Source: Comamonadaceae bacterium (lineage in GTDB: Bacteria; Pseudomonadota; Gammaproteobacteria; Burkholderiales; Burkholderiaceae). From it: a DNA stretch of 20,437 nt. Under the pieces are notes generated by a model that worked only from the letters and a program-made list of their open reading frames with translations, was not told where the DNA came from and ran no database searches. This document shows, in pieces, positions 1-7,315 of the stretch. Every line of letters starts with the position of its first letter. The stretch's first letter is position 1. A program made the position numbers and the translations under genes. The stretch spans positions 1-20,437 of the forward strand of contig CANCGU010000021.1 in NCBI GenBank assembly GCA_947377705.1, read 5' to 3'.

Positions 1-647
1 GAACCCATGCCCGTGATGAGCTTGACGGTTTCCATGGCTTGCATCGTGCCGATGACGCCCACCAAGGGCGCGAGCACGCCCATGGTTGCGCAGCGCACTT
101 CTTCGGGGGCTTCGGTGGGCGGGAAGATGCACGCGTAGCAGGGCGACGCGTCATCGCGTGCGTCGTACACCGCCAACTGACCATCCATGCGAATGGCTGC
201 GCCCGAGACGAGTGGCACCTTGTGTTTCACGCATGCGGCATTCACGGCCTGGCGGGTTTCAAAGTTGTCGCAGCAGTCCACCACCACTTGCACGGTAGGC
301 ACGAGGGCGTCAAGCTGGATTGCATCTAGCTTGTGGGCCAGCGCGGTCACCCGCACTTCGGGGTTGAGCGCCAGCATGGCTTGGGAGGCCGAATCGACTT
401 TGGGCTGGCCAATACGCGCGGTGCTGTGCGCGATTTGGCGTTGCAAATTGGTGAGGTCGACCACATCGTGGTCGGCGATCGTGATGTGGCCTACGCCGCT
501 GGCCGCGAGGTACAAGGCGACGGGAGAGCCTAGACCGCCGGCACCGACCACCAGCACATGGCTGTCGACCAGGCGCTGCTGGCCTTCGATGCCCACCTCG
601 TCAAGCAGGATGTGGCGCGAGTAGCGCAGCAGTTGGTCGTCGTTCAC
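1..647 (-). CDS. moeB: HesA/MoeB/ThiF-family adenylyltransferase (3' end outside window)
   Basis: E1-like enzyme that adenylates the C-terminal Gly of a ubiquitin-like sulfur carrier (MoaD for molybdopterin, or ThiS for thiazole). Reading the minus strand from GTG at 647 gives about 215 residues before the window edge. Visible are the start NDDQLLRYSRHILL, the nucleotide-binding loop VGAGGLGSP (about residues 34-42), the arginine segment LTNLQRQ (65-71), DCCDN (124-128), the stretch PLVSGAAIRMDGQ typical of MoeB, and the first half of the zinc site CYAC (170-173). The GTG start lies 18 nt after the ctpA stop and in the same frame, with only a weak ribosome binding site, so it is probably translated from a ctpA-moeB message. 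MoeB and ThiF cannot be separated on this fragment; MoeB is favoured by the VSGAAIRM stretch. The C-terminal zinc cysteines and any rhodanese extension are off-window. Confidence 0.88.
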   Translation of the reverse strand, partial: MNDDQLLRYSRHILLDEVGIEGQQRLVDSHVLVVGAGGLGSPVALYLAASGVGHITIADHDVVDLTNLQRQIAHSTARIGQPKVDSASQAMLALNPEVRVTALAHKLDAIQLDALVPTVQVVVDCCDNFETRQAVNAACVKHKVPLVSGAAIRMDGQLAVYDARDDASPCYACIFPPTEAPEEVRCATMGVLAPLVGVIGTMQAMETVKLITGMG

Positions 648-665
648 CGCAGGGTTACCAGTGAA

Positions 666-2126
666 TTACTTGTCTTTTTTCTCTACAGGACGCTCCGTTT
701 GCGTCTTGCTGGCTAACACGGTTTGGCCTTTGAGGCGTTTGATCGCTTGCTCAAGTTGGAAGTCTTTGTCGCTGCCAAATTCAGGCGGGCGGCGCTCGCT
801 GTTGGGTTTTTTGGACTCTTCTTCCAAACGCTTCATGGCTTCTTCGCGGGCCTTCTCTTTTTCTTTTTCTTTCGCCGCGTCTTTTGCGTCTTTGCCTTGG
901 CCGCTTTCTAAGTGCTTGTCCAAATCAGCTTCACGCATACGCAGAATGGCGTAAGGGCTGCCTTCGGCAGTGTCGTCCAGCAACACATCGGGCACGATGC
1001 CTTTGGCTTGAATGCTGCGGCCACTGGGCGTGTAGTACCGCGCGGTGGTGATTTTCAAAGCGGTATCAGGACCGAGTTGGCGCACGGTTTGCACCGAGCC
1101 CTTGCCAAAGGTTTGGCTGCCCATGATGGTGGCACGTTTGTGGTCTTGCAAGGCGCCAGCCACGATTTCGCTGGCCGATGCCGAGCCTTCGTTGACCAGC
1201 ACGACCAAAGGCACGGTGCGGTAAATGCCTTTGGTGGCTTGGTGAAGACGAGCGATGGGGTCGTTGCCATTGCTGCGGCGGTAAAACTCAGGCGAGGCTT
1301 TGTAAACAAACTTGCTTTCCGCCAATTGACCGTTGGTGGACACCACGCTCACGTTTTCGGGCAAAAACACCGCCGACACGGCCACAGCAGCATCCAGCAA
1401 ACCACCGGGGTCGTTGCGCAGGTCTAACACCACGCCTTTGAGTTTGGGTTCTTGTTTGTAGATGTCTTCCAGTTTTTTAGCGAAATCATCCACCGAGCGT
1501 TCTTGGAACTGGCTCAGGCGAATCCAGCCGTACCCGGGCTCCATCACCTTACCTTTGACGCTTTGTGTTTTGATTTCCTCACGGATGATGTTCAAAGGGA
1601 ACGTGCGGTTTTCGTCTTTGCGGTAGATGGTGAGCAGCACTTTGGTGCCGGGTTCGCCACGCATGCGCTTGACAGCGTCGTTGAGCGACAGACCTTTGAC
1701 CGCGGTGTCGTCAATCTTGGTGATCAAGTCACCCGACTTGATGCCGCCACGGAAAGCGGGTGAGCCTTCGATGGGCGACACAATTTTGATTAGGCCTTCT
1801 TCTTGTGTGATCTCAATGCCTACGCCCACAAAGCGGCCGGTGGTGCCTTCGCGGAATTCTTTGAAAGACTTTTTGTCGTAGTACTGCGAGTGCGGGTCAA
1901 GGCTGGCGACCATGCCGGTGATGGCGTCGCTGATGAGTTTCTTCTCGTCCACGGGCTCGACGTAGTCGCTCTTGACCATGCTGAACACAGCGGCCAGTTG
2001 CTGCAATTCTTCCAGGGGCAGCGGCGCCATGTTGGCGCGTGCCGCGGTTTGCAGCGAGACGGTGGTCAGTGCGCCGGTCAGGGCGCCGATGGCGACCCAG
2101 CCTGCAATCTTGAGTTTTTGACGCAT
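666..2126 (-). CDS. ctpA: S41-family carboxyl-terminal processing protease (CtpA)
   Basis: Serine protease of the periplasm or inner-membrane face that trims or degrades proteins from their C-terminus. The product is 486 aa. An N-terminal hydrophobic segment (residues about 6-27, ending AARA) is a signal peptide or anchor. The PDZ domain spans about 97-170 (GVGIEI, GSPAFRGGIKSGDLI). The S41 domain follows with DLRNDPGG (235-242), the catalytic Ser in GSASASE (S317) and the catalytic Lys in TFGKGSVQ (K342); the 25-residue spacing matches the known Ser-Lys dyad. After about residue 408 there is a charged Lys/Glu-rich helical tail. I chose ATG 2126 over an upstream ATG at 2171 because AAGG lies at the right distance before it and the signal peptide then starts cleanly. 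It follows gpmA after 77 nt and precedes moeB on the same strand. Confidence 0.96.
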   Translation of the reverse strand: MRQKLKIAGWVAIGALTGALTTVSLQTAARANMAPLPLEELQQLAAVFSMVKSDYVEPVDEKKLISDAITGMVASLDPHSQYYDKKSFKEFREGTTGRFVGVGIEITQEEGLIKIVSPIEGSPAFRGGIKSGDLITKIDDTAVKGLSLNDAVKRMRGEPGTKVLLTIYRKDENRTFPLNIIREEIKTQSVKGKVMEPGYGWIRLSQFQERSVDDFAKKLEDIYKQEPKLKGVVLDLRNDPGGLLDAAVAVSAVFLPENVSVVSTNGQLAESKFVYKASPEFYRRSNGNDPIARLHQATKGIYRTVPLVVLVNEGSASASEIVAGALQDHKRATIMGSQTFGKGSVQTVRQLGPDTALKITTARYYTPSGRSIQAKGIVPDVLLDDTAEGSPYAILRMREADLDKHLESGQGKDAKDAAKEKEKEKAREEAMKRLEEESKKPNSERRPPEFGSDKDFQLEQAIKRLKGQTVLASKTQTERPVEKKDK

Positions 2127-2147
2127 GTGGCCTTCGAGAATGGACAA

Positions 2148-2165
2148 ATTGAGTAGGTGCTCAAT
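2148..2165 (-). other. 6-bp perfect inverted repeat in the ctpA leader
   Basis: ATTGAG (2148-2153) and CTCAAT (2160-2165) are perfect inverted arms around a 6-nt spacer, 22 nt upstream of the ctpA start. It could be a small RNA hairpin or an operator. Nothing else supports a function, and a 6-bp repeat can occur by chance. Confidence 0.3.
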
Positions 2166-2171
2166 ATACAA

Positions 2172-2188
2172 CGCGCCCAGAAGGCGCG
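2172..2188 (-). terminator. Possible weak terminator after gpmA
   Basis: Arms CGCGCC (2172-2177) and GGCGCG (2183-2188) enclose 5 nt, 16 nt beyond the gpmA stop in the direction of transcription. The stem is GC-rich, but the downstream tract reads TTGTATATTG rather than a run of T, so termination would be partial at best. Read-through into ctpA is likely. Confidence 0.35.
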
Positions 2189-2203
2189 CTGCAAGTGGGC
2201 CGA

Positions 2204-2947
2204 TTAGGCTTTGCCTTGTGTGGCCACTGAAGCCGCTGCTTTGGCAGCCGCTTCGGCATCGCCCAAGTAGTAATGACGAATGGGTTTGAGGTTCTCGTCC
2301 AACTCATACACCAGTGGGATGCCGTTGGGGATATTCAAGCCCACAATTTCAGCATCTCCGATGTTGTCGAGGTATTTCACCAACGCACGGATCGAGTTGC
2401 CGTGTGCCGCCACCACGATGCGCTTGCCTGCTTTGATGGCAGGGGCCATCGACTCGTTCCAGAACGGGATGACACGGGCCACGGTGTCCTTCAAACACTC
2501 GGTCAACGGCACTTGCGCGGGATCGAGCTTGGCGTAACGGGGGTCGCCGCGTTCGCTGCGGGGGTCGGTGGCTTCAAGTTCAGGAGGGGGCGTGTCGTAG
2601 CTGCGGCGCCAGATCAGCACTTGGTCGTCGCCGTATTGCTTGGCCATGTCGGCTTTGTTCAAACCTTGCAGGCCACCGTAGTGGCGCTCGTTCAAACGCC
2701 AGCTTTTGACCACGGGCAGCCAAGTGCAGTCCATCTCGTCCAGCGCGAGGTACAGAGTGCGAATGGCGCGTTTCAAGACGCTGGTGTAAGCCACGTCAAA
2801 CTCATAGCCTTCGGCCTTGAGCAGCTTGCCTGCGTTCTTGGCTTGTTCGATGCCGGTGGGGGTCAGATCCACATCGGTCCATCCGGTGAAGCGGTTTTCA
2901 AGGTTCCAAGTGGATTCGCCGTGGCGGATTAATACGAGCTTGTACAT
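2204..2947 (-). CDS. gpmA: 2,3-bisphosphoglycerate-dependent phosphoglycerate mutase
   Basis: Cytoplasmic glycolytic and gluconeogenic enzyme that interconverts 3- and 2-phosphoglycerate through a phosphohistidine. The product is 247 aa, the usual length of the dPGM family. The phosphohistidine motif LIRHGEST contains H9. [12 protein letters not shown] holds the acid/base Glu (E87) and the substrate loop, and [10 protein letters not shown] holds the second catalytic His (H182). The last 20 residues are an Ala-rich tail. It is divergent from the rhodanese gene, with a 91-bp shared upstream region, and leads the minus-strand run gpmA-ctpA-moeB. E. coli has the cofactor-independent gpmM near yibN-grxC-secB-gpsA; here the cofactor-dependent, unrelated enzyme takes a similar place. 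Confidence 0.98.
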   Translation of the reverse strand: MYKLVLIRHGESTWNLENRFTGWTDVDLTPTGIEQAKNAGKLLKAEGYEFDVAYTSVLKRAIRTLYLALDEMDCTWLPVVKSWRLNERHYGGLQGLNKADMAKQYGDDQVLIWRRSYDTPPPELEATDPRSERGDPRYAKLDPAQVPLTECLKDTVARVIPFWNESMAPAIKAGKRIVVAAHGNSIRALVKYLDNIGDAEIVGLNIPNGIPLVYELDENLKPIRHYYLGDAEAAAKAAASVATQGKA

Positions 2948-3038
2948 GGTTTAAATCAACAGAGTCAGTGAAAGATTGGCGGTGATTTTAGAATGCTGGC
3001 CTGACTCGATACTTTTAACCCCCTGAACTGGATTCCCC
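2948..3038. promoter_or_regulatory. Divergent upstream region of gpmA and the rhodanese-grxC-secB-gpsA set
   Basis: This 91-bp spacer between two divergent starts must hold the promoters for both directions. The AT-rich core at about 2984-2994 contains TAAAAT read on the minus strand and TAGAAT read on the plus strand. Either could be a -10 box, but neither has a convincing -35 at 16-18 bp. The location is sound; the boxes are a guess. Confidence 0.4.
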
Positions 3039-3446
3039 GTGAAATTTATTCTCGACAACTGGATGTTGATGGCCATTGCCCTGAGCAGTGGTTTCTTTTT
3101 GCTGCTGCCCGTGGTGCAAGGCGCTGCAGCCACCGGTATTTCGCCCACCGAGGCTGTGCAATGCATGAACCGCGAAAAAGGCGTGGTGGTCGACGTGTGC
3201 AGCGCCGATGAGTTTGCCCAAAGCCACATCAAAGGCGCCGTGAACGTGCCCTTGGACGAGCTCGAGGCGCGCCTCGACAAAGCGGTGAAAAACAAAAGCA
3301 CACCCGTCATCATGGTGTGTGCGGCGGGGGGCCGTTCGAAGCGTGCCCAAGCCATCGCCCAAAAACTGGGTTACGACAAGGTGCATTCGCTGCACGGTGG
3401 GCTGAAAGCTTGGAAAGAAGCTAACCTGCCTGTTGCCAAAGCTTAA
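3039..3446 (+). CDS. yibN: Membrane-anchored single-domain rhodanese (YibN-like)
   Basis: The product is 135 aa. An N-terminal membrane segment (about residues 8-28) is followed by one rhodanese domain (about 34-132). The active-site loop is CAAGGRSKRA with the catalytic Cys at 94; the preceding DVC (52-54) replaces the usual DVR. The C-terminal GGLKAWKEANLPV is typical of the fold. Rhodaneses carry persulfide sulfur; the substrate cannot be told from sequence. The start is a GTG at 3039; an ATG at 3063 would cut into the membrane segment. It stands before grxC, secB and gpsA, the same order as yibN-grxC-secB-gpsA in E. coli, where YibN has been linked to the YidC insertase. The name is by domain layout and synteny. 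Confidence 0.9.
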   Translation: MKFILDNWMLMAIALSSGFFLLLPVVQGAAATGISPTEAVQCMNREKGVVVDVCSADEFAQSHIKGAVNVPLDELEARLDKAVKNKSTPVIMVCAAGGRSKRAQAIAQKLGYDKVHSLHGGLKAWKEANLPVAKA

Positions 3447-3482
3447 TCGGCAATCGCCCCCAATCACCTCGGAGAACGCACC

Positions 3483-3740
3483 ATGCCAGCCGTCAAGATG
3501 TACACCACCGCCGTTTGCCCGTATTGCATACGCGCCAAGCAACTGTTGAACGCCAAGGGCGTGGCCCAAATTGAAGAAATCCGCATCGACACCGACCCTG
3601 AGGCACGCGCCCACATGATGCAAATCACGGGCCGTCGCACGGTGCCGCAAATCTTCATTGGCGACACGCATGTGGGGGGCTGTGACGATTTGGTGGCCTT
3701 GGATGCCAAAGGCGGTTTGCTGCCTTTGTTGCAATCTTGA
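3483..3740 (+). CDS. grxC: Glutaredoxin 3
   Basis: Small cytoplasmic dithiol glutaredoxin that reduces disulfides and glutathione adducts with glutathione. The product is 85 aa, a normal length. The active site is CPYC at residues 12-15 after the first beta strand (VKMYTT). The cis-proline segment is TVPQIFI and the glutathione-binding GGCDDL follows. A good ribosome binding site (GGAG) lies 8 nt before the ATG. It follows the rhodanese gene after 36 nt and precedes secB, with an intrinsic terminator between. Sulfur carrier, thiol reductant and export chaperone in a row is the conserved enterobacterial arrangement. Confidence 0.97.
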   Translation: MPAVKMYTTAVCPYCIRAKQLLNAKGVAQIEEIRIDTDPEARAHMMQITGRRTVPQIFIGDTHVGGCDDLVALDAKGGLLPLLQS

Positions 3741-3757
3741 GCTGACATAATTCAGCT
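3740..3757 (+). other. 6-bp inverted repeat between grxC and its terminator
   Basis: AGCTGA (3740-3745) and TCAGCT (3752-3757) surround CATAAT, starting at the last base of the grxC stop codon. In RNA it would form a small hairpin just ahead of the terminator stem at 3771. CATAAT could also be a -10 box for secB, but no -35 is seen at proper spacing. Its role is unknown. Confidence 0.35.
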
Positions 3758-3770
3758 ATCCCGATTTGCT

Positions 3771-3805
3771 GCCCGCTTCGGTATTGCCGATGCGGGCTTT
3801 TTTTT
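3771..3805 (+). terminator. Strong intrinsic terminator between grxC and secB
   Basis: The stem GCCCGC-T-TCGG (3771-3781) pairs with CCGA-T-GCGGGC (3787-3797), with a single T-T mismatch and a 5-nt loop. It is followed by eight T, then GTTTT. This is a textbook Rho-independent terminator reading in the plus direction. It ends only 16 nt before the secB start codon, leaving no room for a promoter between terminator and secB. secB must therefore be reached by read-through or from a promoter located before the hairpin. Confidence 0.9.
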
Positions 3806-3821
3806 GTTTTAGGAAATCACC

Positions 3822-4268
3822 ATGTCAGACGAACAAGCCACGCCCGTGTTTCAAATTCAACGCGTCTATTTGAAAGACCTGTCCTTGGAGCAACCCAATT
3901 CGCCCGCCATCCTGACCAGCACCGAACAACCCTCGGTGGATATCCAATTGGGCGTGGGCATGGAACAAGTGGCCGACGGCATTGTGGAAGTGACTGTGAC
4001 AGCCACCGTGACCACCAAGATTGAAGACAAGACGGTGTTCTTGGTGGAAGCCAAACAGGCCGGTATTTTTGAAGTTCGCAACTTGCCTGAAGACCAAATG
4101 GGCCCCGTCATCGGCATTGCTTGCCCACAAATCATTTATCCCTACCTGCGCGGCAACGTGGCGGACGTCATTCAACGCGCGGGCTTCCCCCCCGTGCACT
4201 TGGCAGAAATCAACTTCCAAGCCATGTACGAACAGCAGCAGCAACAAGCGGCTGGCTCAGTTCAGTAA
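3822..4268 (+). CDS. secB: Protein-export chaperone SecB
   Basis: Cytosolic tetrameric chaperone that keeps preproteins unfolded and hands them to SecA. The product is 148 aa, within the usual range. Recognisable stretches are [19 protein letters not shown] near the N-terminus, the conserved QAGIF segment, [41 protein letters not shown], and a Gln/Ala-rich tail. AGGA lies 9 nt before the ATG and directly behind the terminator T-run. gpsA follows after 22 nt, as in the E. coli secB-gpsA pair. Confidence 0.98.
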   Translation: MSDEQATPVFQIQRVYLKDLSLEQPNSPAILTSTEQPSVDIQLGVGMEQVADGIVEVTVTATVTTKIEDKTVFLVEAKQAGIFEVRNLPEDQMGPVIGIACPQIIYPYLRGNVADVIQRAGFPPVHLAEINFQAMYEQQQQQAAGSVQ

Positions 4269-4290
4269 TTTCACCTTCTAGGCCATCGCC

Positions 4291-5319
4291 ATGAAGATTG
4301 CCGTTTTAGGTGCAGGCGCGTGGGGCACGGCGCTGGCGATCAACGCTGGCGCGCACCACACCGTGACGCTGTGGGCCCGCGATGCGGCTCAAGCGCAAGC
4401 CATGCAAGCGCAACGTGTCAACACGCGCTACTTGCCTGAGTTGCCCTTCACCGCAGGCGTGCAAGTGTCTTCAGAGCCGCTCGGCCCTTGGTTGGCCGAG
4501 CAAGATTTGGTGGTCATCGGTTCACCCATGAGCAGCTTGCGTGGCATGCTCACGCAACTCGCCCCCATCTTGGGTAGTCGCGTGCCTGTGGCGTGGCTGT
4601 GCAAGGGCTTTGAAGCGGCGCAAGCCGGCGCTTCAGCTGCGAATGCGTCATCAAACGGCCTTGGCCTGATGGCCCACGAAGTCAAAGCCCAAGTGGCCCC
4701 CGCCTTGCGCGGTGGCGCACTCAGCGGCCCCAGCTTTGCGCAAGAAGTAGCGCGCGGCATGCCCACCGCCTTGGTGGCCGCCAGCAGCGACGATGCGGCG
4801 CGCGACGCCATGGTGCAAGCCTTTCACAACAACAGCCTGCGCGTGTACGCCAACGACGACATCGTGGGCGTGGAAGTGGGCGGTGCGGTGAAAAACGTGT
4901 TGGCTATTGCGACGGGCTTGTGCGACGGCTTGCAGCTGGGCCTCAACGCCCGTGCCGCACTCATCACACGCGGCTTGGCTGAAATCACCCGCCTTGGCGT
5001 GGCACTGGGTGCCAAAACCGAAACCTTCATGGGCCTGTCGGGCTTGGGCGACTTGGTGCTGACCGCGACCGGCGATTTGAGCCGTAACCGCCAAGTTGGC
5101 CTCGCACTGGCCCAAGGCCTGACACTGCAACAAGCGGTCGATTCATTGGGTCATGTGGCCGAAGGCGTGTACTCCGCACGCACCGTGGTGCAACGTGCGC
5201 AGCACTTGGGTGTGGATATGCCGATTGCTCAGACGGTGGTGGCATTGCTAGATGGCAAGACCACGCCTGCACAAGCCGTGGCTGAGTTGATGGGACGAGA
5301 GGCAAAGGGTGAGAATTAA
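4291..5319 (+). CDS. gpsA: NAD(P)-dependent glycerol-3-phosphate dehydrogenase
   Basis: Reduces dihydroxyacetone phosphate to sn-glycerol 3-phosphate, the backbone of phospholipids; cytoplasmic. The product is 342 aa. The dinucleotide-binding motif is [10 protein letters not shown] (7-16). Conserved segments are CKGFE (K105), [17 protein letters not shown] (144-160) and the catalytic Lys in [14 protein letters not shown] (K201). [20 protein letters not shown] is typical of the C-terminal helical domain. Its stop overlaps the GTG start of the next, unrelated exported-protein gene by 11 nt, so the two are likely translated from one message. Confidence 0.98.
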   Translation: MKIAVLGAGAWGTALAINAGAHHTVTLWARDAAQAQAMQAQRVNTRYLPELPFTAGVQVSSEPLGPWLAEQDLVVIGSPMSSLRGMLTQLAPILGSRVPVAWLCKGFEAAQAGASAANASSNGLGLMAHEVKAQVAPALRGGALSGPSFAQEVARGMPTALVAASSDDAARDAMVQAFHNNSLRVYANDDIVGVEVGGAVKNVLAIATGLCDGLQLGLNARAALITRGLAEITRLGVALGAKTETFMGLSGLGDLVLTATGDLSRNRQVGLALAQGLTLQQAVDSLGHVAEGVYSARTVVQRAQHLGVDMPIAQTVVALLDGKTTPAQAVAELMGREAKGEN

Positions 5320-6091
5320 GCGCTTTGCGGCTGGGTCTGTTCTAGCGGGCTTGCTCACTACACCCGCTATTTATGCCAGCCAAGACCGCGCCAACATAGA
5401 CCCCGTTGATCCATTAAAGCCTGAGCAAGTGGTTGCTTGGAAGGCCACGCTGGGCAGTTACCGTGACTCGGTGATCCAATCCAACGCAACTGACATCAAC
5501 CTGCGCGGCAACACCAAAGATACTAAATTTTGGTTGGGTTACTACCAAGACCCAAACAACTTCACGCAGTCGCGTACGGGAGTTGAGCAGTCCGCCCGCT
5601 TGGCTTCTTATGGTCAGTTGATTTCGTCGTTGCAGGTAGCGAGCGGCGGTTTTGTCGGTGGCAGCATCACATGGGATGGCAAGCAAGACAATGTGGATGG
5701 GCTCTCACCATTGCTGGGCTTAGGCCGTACCAACGTGAAGACCTATTACAACTTGAACTTTGACCCGAACGACTCGGTGTTGTGGGGAGGCACGTATTCG
5801 CAGCGTCAGCTAGGACAGTTGTCGTTTTACCAAATCTTTGATGATCGCTTGAAAACAGGCCAACGCGTGACGCACTTGGTGTGGCGCGGCGCATTGCCCA
5901 ATGTCATGGGTTTGACGGTGGACGCGTTTGCGCGCTCAGGCGCCAGTGATGTGGGCGAGCCGAAGGTCAAAGGTAATGGCTTGTCTGTGACTTTGGATCT
6001 GCGCGACTACTTTGTGCGAATGGCGTATGACCAAAGAGCCAATTTCACACAAGCCAACATCATGCGCTTGGCTTTTGGGTTTCGCTTCTGA
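5309..6091 (+). CDS. Exported protein of unknown function, probable outer-membrane beta-barrel
   Basis: I do not recognise a family. The 260-aa product begins [20 protein letters not shown], a signal peptide with likely cleavage after IYA (residue 23). The mature part is rich in short alternating polar/aromatic stretches separated by turns, such as [40 protein letters not shown] and YFVRMAYDQ. It ends LAFGFRF, with a terminal Phe and alternating hydrophobic residues, as in the C-terminal signal read by the BAM complex. The GTG start overlaps the end of gpsA by 11 nt, with GAGAGG about 8 nt before it. Its stop overlaps the start of a small lipoprotein gene (TGATG). A soluble periplasmic beta-rich protein is the main alternative. 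Confidence 0.75.
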   Translation: MRIKRFAAGSVLAGLLTTPAIYASQDRANIDPVDPLKPEQVVAWKATLGSYRDSVIQSNATDINLRGNTKDTKFWLGYYQDPNNFTQSRTGVEQSARLASYGQLISSLQVASGGFVGGSITWDGKQDNVDGLSPLLGLGRTNVKTYYNLNFDPNDSVLWGGTYSQRQLGQLSFYQIFDDRLKTGQRVTHLVWRGALPNVMGLTVDAFARSGASDVGEPKVKGNGLSVTLDLRDYFVRMAYDQRANFTQANIMRLAFGFRF

Positions 6092-6270
6092 TGCGTCTAG
6101 TACTGGTTCTCTGCTGCCTAGTTAGTGCCTGTGGCGTGGTGACTGAGCAATCGTTTTATGAAGGCATTCGAGCCAACGAACGTGCCAAATCAGCGGGCAC
6201 GGGGCAGGATGACAAGGCTTTGCCTAATTACGATCGGTACCGTCAAGATCGTGAGTTGATGAAGAAGTAA
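6091..6270 (+). CDS. Small lipoprotein, 59 aa, unknown function
   Basis: ATG at 6091 overlaps the TGA of the preceding beta-barrel gene by one base (TGATG) and the frame stays open to TAA at 6268-6270. The product starts [20 protein letters not shown]: a short hydrophobic stretch and a lipobox LVSAC with the lipidated Cys at residue 14. The remainder is hydrophilic and charged, with a Tyr/Arg/Asp-rich end (NYDRYRQDRELMKK). Residue 15 is Gly rather than Asp, which predicts sorting to the outer membrane. I do not recognise a family. The direct coupling suggests it works with, or in the same envelope as, the barrel protein. There is no separate ribosome binding site, so expression should depend on upstream translation. 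Confidence 0.75.
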   Translation: MRLVLVLCCLVSACGVVTEQSFYEGIRANERAKSAGTGQDDKALPNYDRYRQDRELMKK

Positions 6271-6280
6271 CTTCTTTTTT
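6262..6280 (+). terminator. Possible weak terminator at the end of the gpsA-barrel-lipoprotein run
   Basis: AAGAAG (6262-6267) and CTTCTT (6271-6276) pair around the lipoprotein stop codon TAA, followed by TTTT. The layout of stem then T-run is right, but the stem is only 6 bp and AT-rich with a 3-nt loop. Low to moderate support. Confidence 0.35.
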
Positions 6281-6289
6281 CTGAGCTCG

Positions 6290-6367
6290 CTTCTCGCCTA
6301 GGGAATGAGCGGGTTCCTCATGCTGGGGTACCAGAAATCGTCACCCGCTCATTCCCTAGGCGAGAAG
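6290..6367. repeat. Perfect 25-bp inverted repeat with 28-nt spacer
   Basis: Arm 6290-6314 (begins CTTCTCGCCTAGGG, ends GAGCGGGT) is the exact reverse complement of arm 6343-6367. The spacer contains a further 4-bp hairpin, CTGG-GGTA-CCAG. The repeat lies between convergent genes, the lipoprotein on plus and panC on minus. Either transcript would fold it into a 25-bp stem. Neither side carries a T-run, so it is not a classical intrinsic terminator. It may be a bidirectional 3'-end structure or one copy of a dispersed genomic palindrome. No direct target repeat or coding content marks it as a mobile element. Confidence 0.9.
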
Positions 6368-6371
6368 ACTG

Positions 6372-6440
6372 CGGCTGACAAATGGGTGTTTTGAAAACCT
6401 CAGTCGGAGAAAACCCCAGCGAACACCAATCACTCAGCCG
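6372..6440. repeat. Second, imperfect nested inverted repeat before the panC 3' end
   Basis: CGGCTGA (6372-6378) pairs with TCAGCCG (6434-6440). Inside it GGTGTT (6385-6390) pairs with AACACC (6422-6427), with exactly 6 unpaired nt on each side. The centre can form a small CTC/GAG hairpin. It starts 5 nt after the 25-bp palindrome and ends 10 nt before the panC stop, so the whole 6271-6450 intergenic space is structured. It contains no gene that I can support. Confidence 0.5.
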
Positions 6441-6450
6441 AAGCAAGACC

Positions 6451-7314
6451 TCAAACTTCGAGGTTATCAATCAACCGCGTCTTACCCAACTTAGCTGCAC
6501 CCAACACCACCAGCGGCTCAGCGCATGGGCCGCTCACGGGTGACAAGTCATGCTGACGACGCAGGGTGATGTAGTCGGGGGCCCAGCCGCGTTGGCGCAG
6601 GGTATCCATCGCAGCGGTTTCGGCAGCGGCCACATCCAGCTGGCCTGTGGCATTGCCCGCACGGGCCGCAGCAGCCAAGCCCTTTAAGACCATCGACAGT
6701 TGCACGGCTTCGGCGCGTTCTTCGGGGCTGAGGTAGCCGTTGCGTGAGCTGAGGGCCAAGCCGTCTTCGGCGCGGCGGGTTTCGCCGCCGATGATCTCGA
6801 TGGGCAGCGCCATTTGTTGCACCATGCGGCGGATGACCATGAGTTGTTGGTAGTCCTTCTTGCCAAACACGGCCAGGTCGGGTTGCACGATGTTGAAGAG
6901 TTTGTGCACCACGGTGCTCACGCCCACAAAGAAGCCGGGGCGAAATGCGCCTTCCAAAATGTCGGCCAGCTCGGCAGGCGGATGCACCTTGAACACTTGG
7001 GGTTCGGGGTAGAGGTCTTTTTCGCTGGGCGCAAACACCACGTCGCAGCCGTTGGCTTCCAAGAGCGCGCAGTCGTTTTCTAGGGTGCGCGGGTAGGTGT
7101 CAAAGTCTTCATTGGGGCCAAATTGCAGGCGGTTCACAAAGATGCTGGCCACGGTCATGCCGCCTTTGTTTGCGCGGTTGTCGACTTCTTGGCGGGCCAT
7201 TTGCATCAGCTCTAAGTGGCCTGTGTGCAGATTGCCCATGGTGGGCACAAAGGCGCGTAGGGCGGCTGGCTTTAAAGCGCGGCGCAGGTCCGCGAGGGTG
7301 TGAACGATTTGCAC
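6451..7314 (-). CDS. panC: Pantothenate synthetase (pantoate--beta-alanine ligase)
   Basis: Makes pantothenate from pantoate, beta-alanine and ATP, through pantoyl-adenylate; cytoplasmic. The product is 287 aa, the normal size. It shows the HIGH-like nucleotide motif [10 protein letters not shown] (24-33), [19 protein letters not shown] (59-77), GKKDYQQL (151-158) and the loop [11 protein letters not shown] (187-197). I take the start as GTG 7314, 1 nt after the panB stop, with GGGA about 8 nt before it. An ATG at 7380 in the same frame would add 22 residues that are not PanC-like and overlap panB by 65 nt. panB and panC form a biosynthetic pair. Confidence 0.96.
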   Translation of the reverse strand: MQIVHTLADLRRALKPAALRAFVPTMGNLHTGHLELMQMARQEVDNRANKGGMTVASIFVNRLQFGPNEDFDTYPRTLENDCALLEANGCDVVFAPSEKDLYPEPQVFKVHPPAELADILEGAFRPGFFVGVSTVVHKLFNIVQPDLAVFGKKDYQQLMVIRRMVQQMALPIEIIGGETRRAEDGLALSSRNGYLSPEERAEAVQLSMVLKGLAAAARAGNATGQLDVAAAETAAMDTLRQRGWAPDYITLRRQHDLSPVSGPCAEPLVVLGAAKLGKTRLIDNLEV

Positions 7315-7315
7315 A

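Noticed and set aside
2127..2171. Upstream ATG giving CtpA 15 more N-terminal residues.
   Set aside because: The extension lies over the leader inverted repeat, has no ribosome binding site and would bury the signal peptide; ATG 2126 has AAGG at good spacing.
3015..3734. A 239-codon minus-strand frame opposite the rhodanese and grxC genes.
   Set aside because: Both plus-strand genes are solid (CAAGGRS and CPYC active sites); the antisense product is low-complexity His/Gly-rich. Shadow frame.
6290..6367. Reading the 25-bp palindrome as an integron attC site.
   Set aside because: No GTTRRRY/RYYYAAC core sites and no integrase or cassette-like neighbours; arms are perfect rather than with the bulges typical of attC.
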